Shown here piece by piece: positions 27,277 to 34,910 of a DNA stretch of 64,000 nt. The notes below the pieces were generated by a model. That model was not told the DNA's origin, made no database searches, and saw only the letters and a list, made by a program, of their open reading frames with translations. Each line of letters starts with the position of its first letter. Positions within the stretch are counted from its first letter, which is position 1. The translations under genes and the position numbers were made by a program. Source of the DNA: JB111 sp052093225 (GTDB lineage: Bacteria > Actinomycetota > Actinomycetes > Actinomycetales > Actinomycetaceae); NCBI GenBank assembly GCA_052093225.1, contig JBQDDG010000008.1:19432-83431 (forward strand). The letters are read 5' to 3'.

Positions 27277-28233
27277 TCAGCCGACGGCGACCTGCCCGGG
27301 CTCGAGGCTCGCCGCGGCGTCCACGACGGCCTGCTCGACCGCGGTGAGCTCCCCCGCGCCGTCGAGCGCGATCCACGCCGAGTCGTTGCCGGCGGAGCGG
27401 AGCCAGACCTGCCCGTCGGTGGCCACGGCGACGGCGTCGGTCCCGCTCGCGGTGGCAACCGCCCAGTGGGCCACGCCCCACCCGGCGGACACCCCGCCGT
27501 CGTCCCCGGTGGCCCCGTCCGGGAGGCCGCGCGCGTCGAGCAGGAGCGCGCCGGCACCGAGCTCCTCAGGGTCGAGCCCGAGGTCCCGGCGGGCGAGGTC
27601 CGCGACCGTGCCCGTGGCGAAGGACGTCGTCGCCTCCTCGGCGCCGTCGGGCAGGGAGAGGCGGCAGGTGAGGCCGCCCTCGACCTGACCGGTGAGGTTC
27701 GCCGCGAACGCGCGCGCCATCGTCTCGTGCTGCGCGTAGGCCTCCGGGTAGCCGGAGCGCTGGACGGTCTGGGCGGCGTCGTTGATCGACATCCGCTCCC
27801 AGCCGTCGACCTCGACGAGCGCGTCGTAGAAGCGCCCGGTGGCGTAGACGGGGTCCATGATCTGCTCGACCTCGCCCCAGCCCTGGGAGGTGCGTTGCTG
27901 GAAGAGCCCCACGGAGTCGCGGTCCCCGTAGTCGATGTTGCGCAGCTTCGACTCCTGCATGGCGGTGGAGATCGCCACCGTCGTCGCGCGGATCGGCAGG
28001 TCGCGCTGCTCGGCGAGACCCACCATGAGCGCGGCGTTCGCGGCCTGGTCGCCGTCGAGGGTGGCCTGCAGCGTCCCGCCGGCGTCGGCGTGGCACGTCC
28101 CCGACGCGGGGGAGCGCACGACGAACGTCAGCACCGCCACGACGCCGCCGATCGCCACGGCGAGGATGATCGCGACGACGGCGAGGCCGCCGAGGCAGGA
28201 CAGGCCCGACCGGCGTGGGGCGGCCTCGTTCAT
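27277..28233 (-). CDS. Membrane-anchored lysozyme-like actinobacterial protein
   Basis: A 318-residue protein with one N-terminal transmembrane segment (about residues 15-38) and an extracytoplasmic part. The region around residues 85-145 reads T-A-M-Q-E-S-K-L-R-N-I-D-Y-G-D-R-D-S-V-G-L-F-Q, then Q-R-T-S-Q-G-W-G; the E-S-x-x-N and G-L-F-Q-Q elements resemble the lytic-transglycosylase fold with a catalytic Glu. Similar proteins occur throughout actinobacteria and are sometimes annotated as heavy-metal transporter, without support. A role in peptidoglycan remodelling is an inference. ATG at 28233 begins the signal anchor. Confidence 0.7.
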   Translation of the reverse strand: MNEAAPRRSGLSCLGGLAVVAIILAVAIGGVVAVLTFVVRSPASGTCHADAGGTLQATLDGDQAANAALMVGLAEQRDLPIRATTVAISTAMQESKLRNIDYGDRDSVGLFQQRTSQGWGEVEQIMDPVYATGRFYDALVEVDGWERMSINDAAQTVQRSGYPEAYAQHETMARAFAANLTGQVEGGLTCRLSLPDGAEEATTSFATGTVADLARRDLGLDPEELGAGALLLDARGLPDGATGDDGGVSAGWGVAHWAVATASGTDAVAVATDGQVWLRSAGNDSAWIALDGAGELTAVEQAVVDAAASLEPGQVAVG

Positions 28234-28314
28234 CGGACCGCGCGGGTCACGGGAGCCGGGTCCCGCGGGCGCGCGACAGGAGCCGGGTCACGCCGCCGCG
28301 CGGCGCGCGCCTCG

Positions 28315-29247
28315 TCACGCGTGCAGCGCGGCGTTGAGGGTGACGCCGTGCCCCTCGCGGGCGAGGACCTGCACGGAGCCGGTGACCGAGTGCCGGCGGA
28401 AGAGCAGGCCGGGCACGCCGGAGAGCTCACGCGCGGCGAGCACCTTCTCCTCGGGCAGGACCGTGACCTTCGTGCCCGCCGTGACGTAGAGCCCCGCCTC
28501 GACGACGCAGTCGTCCCCGAGCGAGATCCCGATGCCGGCGTTCGCGCCGACGAGGCAGCGCTCGCCGATCGTCACCTGCTCGGTGCCGCCGCCCGAGAGC
28601 GTGCCCATGACCGAGGCGCCACCGCCGACGTCGGAGCCGTCGCCGACGACGACGCCCTGCGAGACGCGGCCCTCGACCATGGAGCGGCCCAGCGTGCCGG
28701 CGTTGAAGTTGACGAAGCCCTCGTGCATGACGGTCGTGCCCTCGGCGAGGTGGGCGCCGAGGCGGACGCGGTCGGCGTCCCCGATGCGCACGCCGGACGG
28801 GACGACGAAGTCGACCATCCGCGGGAACTTGTCGACGAGCTGCACGACGACGTACTGACCGGCCGCGGCGGCGCGCACCCGGACGGCGGGCAGGTCCGCC
28901 GGCAGGACGGCGCCGAGGTTCGTCCAGGCCACGATCGACAGCACGCCGAAGAGCCCGTCGAGGTTGATCGAGCGCGGGGCGACGAGCCGGTGGGAGAGCA
29001 GGTGGAGACGCAGGTAGGCGTCGGCGGCGTCGGCCGGGGCGGCGTCGAGGTCGATCGAGGTGGTGACGACCTCGGTGACGACGCCGCGCACCTCGTCCGT
29101 GCGCGCGCCGGCGGCGAGCTCCGCGAGGGCCTCGGTGTCGGGCCCCGCGGGGGGCTCGCCGAGGGCGGGGGCGGGGTACCAGACGTCGAGCGTCTCGCCG
29201 GATGCGGTGCGGGTGGCCAGGCCGTGGCCCCAGGCGGGAGAAGTCAT
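28315..29247 (-). CDS. dapD: 2,3,4,5-Tetrahydropyridine-2,6-dicarboxylate N-succinyltransferase
   Basis: A 310-residue enzyme of the actinobacterial DapD group, with an alpha/beta N-terminal domain and a left-handed beta-helix from about residue 160. Conserved parts are S-I-N-L-D-G-L-F-G-V-L, D-K-F-P-R-M-V-D-F-V-V-P-S, G-A-H-L-A-E-G-T-T-V-M-H-E-G-F-V-N-F-N, and G-G-G-A-S-V-M-G-T-L-S-G-G-G. It transfers succinyl from succinyl-CoA to tetrahydrodipicolinate, the step before the DapC transaminase. A trimer is expected. The ATG at 29247 starts M-T-S-P-A-W-G-H-G-L-A. It stands 6 kb from dapC, unlike many relatives where dap genes are clustered. Confidence 0.93.
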   Translation of the reverse strand: MTSPAWGHGLATRTASGETLDVWYPAPALGEPPAGPDTEALAELAAGARTDEVRGVVTEVVTTSIDLDAAPADAADAYLRLHLLSHRLVAPRSINLDGLFGVLSIVAWTNLGAVLPADLPAVRVRAAAAGQYVVVQLVDKFPRMVDFVVPSGVRIGDADRVRLGAHLAEGTTVMHEGFVNFNAGTLGRSMVEGRVSQGVVVGDGSDVGGGASVMGTLSGGGTEQVTIGERCLVGANAGIGISLGDDCVVEAGLYVTAGTKVTVLPEEKVLAARELSGVPGLLFRRHSVTGSVQVLAREGHGVTLNAALHA

Positions 29248-29306
29248 GGCCCCAGGGTAGTTCGCGGCGCCGACGCGCGGACGGCGCGTTCGTGTGGCAG
29301 GCGTCG

Positions 29307-30242
29307 CTACGGCGTCGGTCGGACGGACCGCGGCCCGACGACGACCGCCCCCGCCGCCTCGCAGCGCCGCGCGAGCTCACGGTCCGCCGTCGCCACGACC
29401 ACGCGCACGAAGCCCGGAGCCGGCGCGGACGGCACGCCGCCGGCCAGGTCGGTGACGAGCCGGACGATCTCGTCGTCCCCCTCGCCGGGCGCCTCGTGCA
29501 CCGTGACCGCGCCGGTGGAGGCGACGCCGCGCGCCCGCCCCTCGGTGACGAGGTGCACCTCGGGGTACCACCGGTCCCCGGGCAGGGCGACGTCGTCGGC
29601 CGGGAGACCGCCCGTCGCCACCCGGGCGAGGGAGTCGCGCAGGCGCTCCGTGGCGGCGGTGCGGTCGCGCCACCACCCGTCGGGGACCGAGCCGACGACG
29701 TTCGCGGAGTCGACGACGAGCACCACCCGCCCGAGCATCGCGGACAGCTCCTCCAGCGAGTCGGCGAACGCCGGCAGGAGCGGCAGGCCGCCGGGACGCA
29801 GCTCGGCCGGGCGCGCCCAGCGGACCTCGACGGACTCGGCGTCGGTCGCACCGACGCTCGCCTCCTCGGCCGCCCGGGCGATCACCGTCGTGTAGGACCA
29901 GTCGGGGTGGCGCAGCACGCGCGTGGCGTGGACGGCGAGGTGCCCCGCCTCGATGCCGGACTCCTCGTGGGCCTCGCGCAGGGCGCCGGTCAGGGCCGTC
30001 TCACCGTCGGCGATCGCGCCGCCGGGGACGCCCCAGGTGTCGCCGTGGTGCGACCACGCGGCGCGGTGCTGGAGGGCGATCTCGACCTCGCCGTCGGTGA
30101 CCCGCCAGGCGAGCAGGCCCGCCGCGCCGTTGAGCCCCCAGTGCCGCGCGCCGCACGCGCACTCGACCCAGCCGTCGCCGGGCAGGAGTCGTGGCCGCCT
30201 CCCCGGGGGCGGGGTGGGGGACGGGCGGCCGGTGCCGGTCAC
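29307..30242 (-). CDS. Nudix hydrolase fused to a NYN/PIN-like domain
   Basis: A 311-residue two-domain protein. The N-terminal half holds a Cys pair (V-E-C-A-C-G-A-R-H-W-G) and a Nudix box G-G-A-I-A-D-G-E-T-A-L followed by R-E-A-H-E-E-S-G-I. The second half (about residues 170-311) begins V-V-L-V-V-D-S-A-N-V-V-G and has V-V-V-A-T-A-D-R-E-L, features of a YacP/NYN-type nuclease-like domain with D-x-N and a later T-x-D. The fusion suggests linked nucleotide clean-up and RNA or nucleotide processing; substrates are unknown. GTG at 30242 overlaps the stop of the biotin carboxylase by 4 bp (GTGA), so translation is coupled. Confidence 0.8.
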   Translation of the reverse strand: MTGTGRPSPTPPPGRRPRLLPGDGWVECACGARHWGLNGAAGLLAWRVTDGEVEIALQHRAAWSHHGDTWGVPGGAIADGETALTGALREAHEESGIEAGHLAVHATRVLRHPDWSYTTVIARAAEEASVGATDAESVEVRWARPAELRPGGLPLLPAFADSLEELSAMLGRVVLVVDSANVVGSVPDGWWRDRTAATERLRDSLARVATGGLPADDVALPGDRWYPEVHLVTEGRARGVASTGAVTVHEAPGEGDDEIVRLVTDLAGGVPSAPAPGFVRVVVATADRELARRCEAAGAVVVGPRSVRPTP

Positions 30243-32095
30243 GTCGCGGGCGGCAGCGGGACGTCGGCGGGCTCGGTCTCGACGTCGACGATCTGGCAGA
30301 TCACCGTCCCGGACGAGACGGTGGTGCCGGGGGCCGACGTCAGGCCGGTGACGCGGCCGGCCCGATGGGCGGCCAGCGGCTGCTCCATCTTCATCGCCTC
30401 GAGGACGACGACGGTCTGGCCCGCCTCGACGACGTCGCCCTCCTCGACCGCGTACTTGACGATCGTGCCCTGCATCGGTGCGCTCAGAGAGGTGCCGCTG
30501 CCGCCACCGTTGCCGCGGGCGCCGCCGGAGCGACGCAGCGACCGGCGCACCGGGCCGCGGCCGAACCGCTTCTGCGAGATGCCGAGCCCGGCGGGGATGA
30601 CGACCTCGAGGCGCTTGCCGCCGACCTCGACGACGACGCGTTCGGTCGCCGCCGGCTCCGGGGTGGGCTCGTCCGGGGGCGCGGCCGCGGGGCGGGTGCT
30701 CGGCAGGCCGGTGAGCTGCTCGGCGTAGTCGTTCTCGATCCAGGTGGTGTGGACGCGGAAGGACTCCCCACCCTCGGCCGCGACGAAGTCCGGCTGCTCG
30801 AGAACGGACGCGTGGAAGGGGAGGACCGTGGGGACGCCGACCACCCGCGTCTCGCGCAGCGCGCGGCGGGCGCGCTCGATCGCCTGGCGGCGCGTGGCAC
30901 CGGTGACGATGATCTTGGCGAGCATCGAGTCGAAGGCGCCGGAGATCTCGTCGCCCGCCACCACGCCGGAGTCCACGCGCACGCCGGGGCCCGCCGGCCA
31001 GGCGAGCTCCGTGACGGTGCCGGGCGCGGGCATGAAGCCGGACGCGGGGTCCTCGCCGTTGATGCGCAGCTCGATCGAGTGGCCGCGCAGGGGGACCTCC
31101 GTGTAGCCGAGGGGCTCCCCGGCGGCGAGGCGGAGCTGCTCGCGCACGAGGTCGATCCCGCTGATCTCCTCGGTGACGGGGTGCTCGACCTGGAGGCGCG
31201 TGTTGACCTCGAGGAAGGAGATCGTGCCGTCGACGCCGAGCAGGAACTCGCAGGTGCCCGCGCCCACGTAGCCGGCGGCCTTGAGGATCGCCGTCGAGGC
31301 CTCGACGAGCCGGGCGTGCTGGTCCTCGGAGAGGAACGGGGCGGGCGCCTCCTCGACGAGCTTCTGGTGCCGACGCTGCAGCGAGCAGTCGCGGGTGGAG
31401 ACCACCACCACGTCGCCGTGCGTGTCCGCGAGGCACTGGGTCTCGATGTGGCGGGGGCGGTCGAGGAACCGCTCGACGAAGCACTCGCCGCGACCGAACG
31501 CCGCGAGCGCCTCGCGCACCGCGGACTCGTACTGGTCGACGACCTCGGACTCGCTGCGGGCCACGCGCAGGCCGCGTCCGCCACCGCCGAAGGCCGCCTT
31601 GATGGCCACGGGGTAGCCGTGCTCGGCGGCGAAGGCCGCCACCTCGTCGGCGCCGGTGACCGGGTCCTTCGTGCCGGGCACGAGCGGGGCCCCGACGGAC
31701 TGGGCGATCCGGCGGGCCGTCACCTTGTCCCCGAGCGACTCGATGGCGGCCGGCGGCGGGCCGATCCACAGGACCCCGGCGTCGGTGACCGCGCGGGCGA
31801 ACTCGGCGTCCTCGGACAGGAACCCGTAGCCGGGGTGGAGCGCGTCGGCGCCCGAGCGGCGGGCGGCGTCGAGGACCTTGGCGGTGTCGAGGTAGGTCTC
31901 GGCGGCGCGGGTGCCGGCGAGCGCGTAGGCCTCGTCGGCGAGCGTGACGTGCTGGGACTCGCGGTCCTGGTCGGCGTAGACGGCGACGGTGGCGATCCCC
32001 GCGTCGCGGCAGGCGCGGATCACCCGGACGGCGATCTCGCCGCGGTTGGCCACGAGCACCTTGCGCGGCAGCGGGTAGGAGCCCTCGTTCGCCAT
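30239..32095 (-). CDS. Acyl-CoA carboxylase alpha subunit (biotin carboxylase + BCCP)
   Basis: A 618-residue biotin-dependent carboxylase subunit. The biotin carboxylase domain has K-V-L-V-A-N-R-G-E-I-A-V-R, the Gly-rich ATP loop F-G-G-G-G-R-G-L-R, and E-V-N-T-R-L-Q-V-E-H. The C-terminal BCCP domain carries the biotin site E-A-M-K-M with Lys 569. Together with a beta subunit (38218-39819) and the epsilon subunit it forms acyl-CoA carboxylase, giving malonyl-CoA or methylmalonyl-CoA for lipid synthesis; BirA at 39834 loads biotin. AGGAG lies 6 nt before the ATG. A Ser/Gly-rich linker (about 520-535) joins the two domains. Confidence 0.93.
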   Translation of the reverse strand: MANEGSYPLPRKVLVANRGEIAVRVIRACRDAGIATVAVYADQDRESQHVTLADEAYALAGTRAAETYLDTAKVLDAARRSGADALHPGYGFLSEDAEFARAVTDAGVLWIGPPPAAIESLGDKVTARRIAQSVGAPLVPGTKDPVTGADEVAAFAAEHGYPVAIKAAFGGGGRGLRVARSESEVVDQYESAVREALAAFGRGECFVERFLDRPRHIETQCLADTHGDVVVVSTRDCSLQRRHQKLVEEAPAPFLSEDQHARLVEASTAILKAAGYVGAGTCEFLLGVDGTISFLEVNTRLQVEHPVTEEISGIDLVREQLRLAAGEPLGYTEVPLRGHSIELRINGEDPASGFMPAPGTVTELAWPAGPGVRVDSGVVAGDEISGAFDSMLAKIIVTGATRRQAIERARRALRETRVVGVPTVLPFHASVLEQPDFVAAEGGESFRVHTTWIENDYAEQLTGLPSTRPAAAPPDEPTPEPAATERVVVEVGGKRLEVVIPAGLGISQKRFGRGPVRRSLRRSGGARGNGGGSGTSLSAPMQGTIVKYAVEEGDVVEAGQTVVVLEAMKMEQPLAAHRAGRVTGLTSAPGTTVSSGTVICQIVDVETEPADVPLPPAT

Positions 32096-32220
32096 GCCTC
32101 TCCTCGCGTCGGGTGCGCGGACGCCGGTGTGCGCGCGCGTTGCCCCGCTACGGTAGCCGCACGGCCCGCCGGGACCCAACGAGCCGTGCTGTGACGTTGT
32201 GCGCGGCGGGCGCGTGGCGT

Positions 32221-33015
32221 TCAGTGCCAGAGGTCGGTGACGGCGAGCCCGACCCGGCCGAGCAGGTCGCGCAGCAGGGGGAGCGAGACGCCGACGACCC
32301 CGTGGAAGTCGCCCTCGATGCCGTCGACGAACGGCCCGCCGAGCCCGTCCACCGTGAACCCGCCGGCCACCGCGAGCGGCTCGCCGGTCGCCACGTAGGC
32401 GTCGATCTCGTCGTCGGTGAGGTCCGCGAACCGGATGAGCGCCGAGGAGACGGCCCCGACGCCGGAGCCGGCCCCGTGGCCGTCGCCCGCAGGTCCGCCC
32501 GTGCCCGCGGGGAGGTCGACGAGCCAGTGCCCCGTGTGCAGGACCCCCGTGCCGCCCCGCATGGCCCGCCACCGCTGCCGGGCGGTGGCCGCGTCCTCGG
32601 GCTTGCCGACGACCTCGACGCCGTCGCCGAGGTCGACCTCGAGCATCGAGTCGCAGCCGAGGACGAGGAACCGGTCGCCGTCGGCGGCGTCGCTGCTGGA
32701 TGCGCCCCCGCGGTCGACCCCGCTCCCGCTGTCGGACCCGCCGTCGGCGTGGCTCTCGGCGTCGCGCCTGCCGTCGCTCGTGCCGAGGCTGGCCGCGATC
32801 GTGGCCGCCACGTCCTCGGCCTTCGCGCACGCGAGCGCAAGGACCTGGTCGACCGGCTCGGGGGCGGGCTCGCCGGCGTCGGCCGCCGCACGGGCCTGGG
32901 CCGCGAGGACCGCGGGCTCGTCCACGTCGGACACGCTGACCTCGTGCACGAGGCCGGCGGCCGAGAGGGTGGCGGTGCGGGCGGGCGAGGCGGAGGCGAG
33001 CACGAGTCGGAGCAC
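32221..33015 (-). CDS. maf: Maf-like nucleotide pyrophosphatase with insertion
   Basis: A 264-residue Maf/Ham1-like protein. It starts L-R-L-V-L-A-S-A-S-P-A-R and has the second motif L-V-L-G-C-D-S-M-L and K-P-E-D-A, then G-G-F-T-V-D-G-L-G-G and G-D-F-H-G-V-V-G-V. Maf proteins hydrolyse non-canonical NTPs (m7GTP, UTP, CTP) and help avoid their incorporation. It is about 60 residues longer than usual: a Ser/Gly/Asp-rich insert (about residues 75-115) precedes the second motif, and a second Gly-rich insert follows. The typical E-x-x-L/Y-x-R at motif I is relaxed. GTG at 33015 is the start. Confidence 0.88.
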   Translation of the reverse strand: MLRLVLASASPARTATLSAAGLVHEVSVSDVDEPAVLAAQARAAADAGEPAPEPVDQVLALACAKAEDVAATIAASLGTSDGRRDAESHADGGSDSGSGVDRGGASSSDAADGDRFLVLGCDSMLEVDLGDGVEVVGKPEDAATARQRWRAMRGGTGVLHTGHWLVDLPAGTGGPAGDGHGAGSGVGAVSSALIRFADLTDDEIDAYVATGEPLAVAGGFTVDGLGGPFVDGIEGDFHGVVGVSLPLLRDLLGRVGLAVTDLWH

Positions 33016-33038
33016 CCGCCGAGGGTAGTGGAGGGCGA

Positions 33039-33099
33039 CGAACCGCAATCTCGACGCCTCCCCACCGCAATCTCGGTGGTTCCCTACCGCAATCTCGAC
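33039..33099 (-). repeat. Three copies of the GTCGAGATTGCGGT element after the DUF885 gene
   Basis: On the minus strand, copies start at 33099, 33075 (truncated to CGAGATTGCGGT) and 33055. They lie in the sense direction of the DUF885 gene, the first beginning 12 nt after its stop at 33111, and fill the interval up to the maf start. Confidence 0.85.
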
Positions 33100-33110
33100 G
33101 GCGAGGGGTG

Positions 33111-34823
33111 TCAGGCGAGGGCGCGGCGCAGGGTGTCGAGGCCGACCGAGCCGACGTCCAGCGCCCGGCGGTGGAACCGCTTGAGGTCGAAGGCCGCCCC
33201 CTCGCGGGCCGCTCTCTCGTCCCGGATCTGCTCCCAGATCCGCTGGCCCACCTTGTAGCTCGGCGCCTGGCCGGGCCACGTCATGTACCGGTCGAGCTCG
33301 AAGGCGAGGAAAGCGTCGTCGGAGTTCGCGTTCTCCTGCAGGTAGGTCCAGGCGGCGCGCGCGTCCCACGTGCCCGTCCCGAGATCGGCCGGCAGGGGGA
33401 GCCCCAGGTGGACGCCGATGTCGAGGACCACCCGCGCGGCACGCATCCGCTGCCCGTCGAGCATGCCCATCCGGTCGCCCGGGTCGTCGAGGTAGCCGAG
33501 CTGCTCCATCAGCCGCTCGGCGTAGAGGGCCCAGCCCTCGCCGTGGCCGGAGATCCACACGCCCATGCGGCGGTAGGTGTTGAGCAGCGCCGAGCGGAAC
33601 GCGGTCTGGCCGATCTGCAGGTGATGCCCTGGCACGCCCTCGTGGTAGACGGTCGTCGTCTCGCGCCACGTGCCGAACTCGGTCACCCCCGCGGGCACCG
33701 ACCACCACATGCGGCCCGGCCGGGAGAAGTCCGCGCTCGGGCCCGTGTAGTAGATGCCGCCGGTCTGGGTCGGCGCGATGCGGCACTCGAGGCGGCGCAC
33801 GGGCTCCGGGACGTCGAAGTACCTCTCGGCGAGCTCGGCGACCGCCTTGTCGGAGGTCCGCTGCATCCACTCCTGCAGGGCGTCGGTGCCGTGCAGCTTG
33901 CGGGCGGGGTCGGCGTCGAGGCGAGCCATGGCCTCGGTGGGGGTGGTGCGCGGGCCGTAGAGCTCGGCCGCGACCGCCTCCTGCTCGGCGGTGAGCCGTG
34001 CGACCTCCTCCAGCCCCCACGCGTAGGTCTCCTCGAGGTCGACCTCGGCGCCGAGGAAGAACCGCGAGTGCAGGGCGTAGCTGTCCCGCCCGACGGCGTC
34101 TCCCGGCACTGCGTCCGCAGCGAGCTCCGTACGGATCACCTCAGCGAGCGCGCCGTACGCGGCGCGTGCCCGCCCCGCCCCCTCGGCGAGCCGGACGGCG
34201 AGCGCGGCCGGCGGCTCGGCGCCGTCGGGCCTGGCCCCCGCCACGAAGGACGTGAAGAAGGAGTCCGGCTCCGCGAGCGCGGCCGCCTGCTCGATGCCGA
34301 CACGCACCTGGCGCTCGGTGAGCGGGTGTCCGGTCGCCGCCCGGGCGCGCAGGGACTCCGTGTAGCCCGCGAGGGCCTTGTCGATGGTGGTGAGGCGCTC
34401 GGCGATCCAGTCCCACTGCTCGCTCGTTCCGGTCGCCATGAGGTCGAGGACGTCGCGGAGGTTCTGGACGGGGGAGTGGATGTTGTTGAGCGGGGCGAGG
34501 TCCTCGCCGGCCTCGTGCAGCTCGACGTCGAGCCCGAGGCGCTCGCGCAGGACGTCGATCGTCACGGCGTCGACGTCGTCCTCGGCGCGGAGCGTGCCCA
34601 GCTCGGCGAGCGTCGCGCGCCTGAGGTCCGCGCGGGCGGCGACGCCGTCCGGGGAGAGGTCCGGCCACTCGTGCTCGTGGCCCGGCAGGCCGATGTCGGT
34701 GGCCTCGACCGGGTCGAGCGCGACCGCGGCGGCGAGATGCCGCTCGGCCAGCTCGTCGACGGGCGTGGGGCGACGCTCGGGGGTCGTCGTGGTGGGCTCG
34801 GGGACGGACGACGGCGGGGTCAC
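33111..34823 (-). CDS. DUF885 (M3-like) peptidase-family protein
   Basis: A 570-residue protein of the DUF885 family, predicted zinc-dependent peptidases of actinobacteria and other bacteria. The zinc-ligand-like motif is H-E-G-V-P-G-H-H in the C-terminal half, followed by G-E-G-W-A-L-Y-A-E-R-L-M; the R-M-W-W-S-V-P segment precedes it. The protein has no signal peptide, so it is cytoplasmic or non-classically exported. GTG at 34823 gives a Pro/Thr-rich N-terminus (about 25 residues) before the conserved D-E-L-A-E-R-H-L. A perfect 18-bp hairpin (34812-34853) covers this start, so the true start may be a later GTG around residue 7-8 (V-P-E-P-T). Confidence 0.85.
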   Translation of the reverse strand: MTPPSSVPEPTTTTPERRPTPVDELAERHLAAAVALDPVEATDIGLPGHEHEWPDLSPDGVAARADLRRATLAELGTLRAEDDVDAVTIDVLRERLGLDVELHEAGEDLAPLNNIHSPVQNLRDVLDLMATGTSEQWDWIAERLTTIDKALAGYTESLRARAATGHPLTERQVRVGIEQAAALAEPDSFFTSFVAGARPDGAEPPAALAVRLAEGAGRARAAYGALAEVIRTELAADAVPGDAVGRDSYALHSRFFLGAEVDLEETYAWGLEEVARLTAEQEAVAAELYGPRTTPTEAMARLDADPARKLHGTDALQEWMQRTSDKAVAELAERYFDVPEPVRRLECRIAPTQTGGIYYTGPSADFSRPGRMWWSVPAGVTEFGTWRETTTVYHEGVPGHHLQIGQTAFRSALLNTYRRMGVWISGHGEGWALYAERLMEQLGYLDDPGDRMGMLDGQRMRAARVVLDIGVHLGLPLPADLGTGTWDARAAWTYLQENANSDDAFLAFELDRYMTWPGQAPSYKVGQRIWEQIRDERAAREGAAFDLKRFHRRALDVGSVGLDTLRRALA

Positions 34824-34853
34824 CGGTCCAGCGTAGGACCGGTGACCCCGCCG
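34812..34853. terminator. Perfect 18-bp inverted repeat overlapping the DUF885 start
   Basis: CGGCGGGGTCACCGGTCC at 34812-34829 pairs without mismatch with 34836-34853; the loop is AGCGTA. It lies 58-99 nt beyond the stop of the CAP-domain gene on the minus strand, a terminator position, and at the same time covers the assigned DUF885 start codon. No U-tract follows. Confidence 0.7.
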
Positions 34854-34910
34854 GGTCATGCAGATTCGGCTCGCGCGGGGACCGGGGTGGGCCGGCCCGT
34901 CGCGCGGGGC

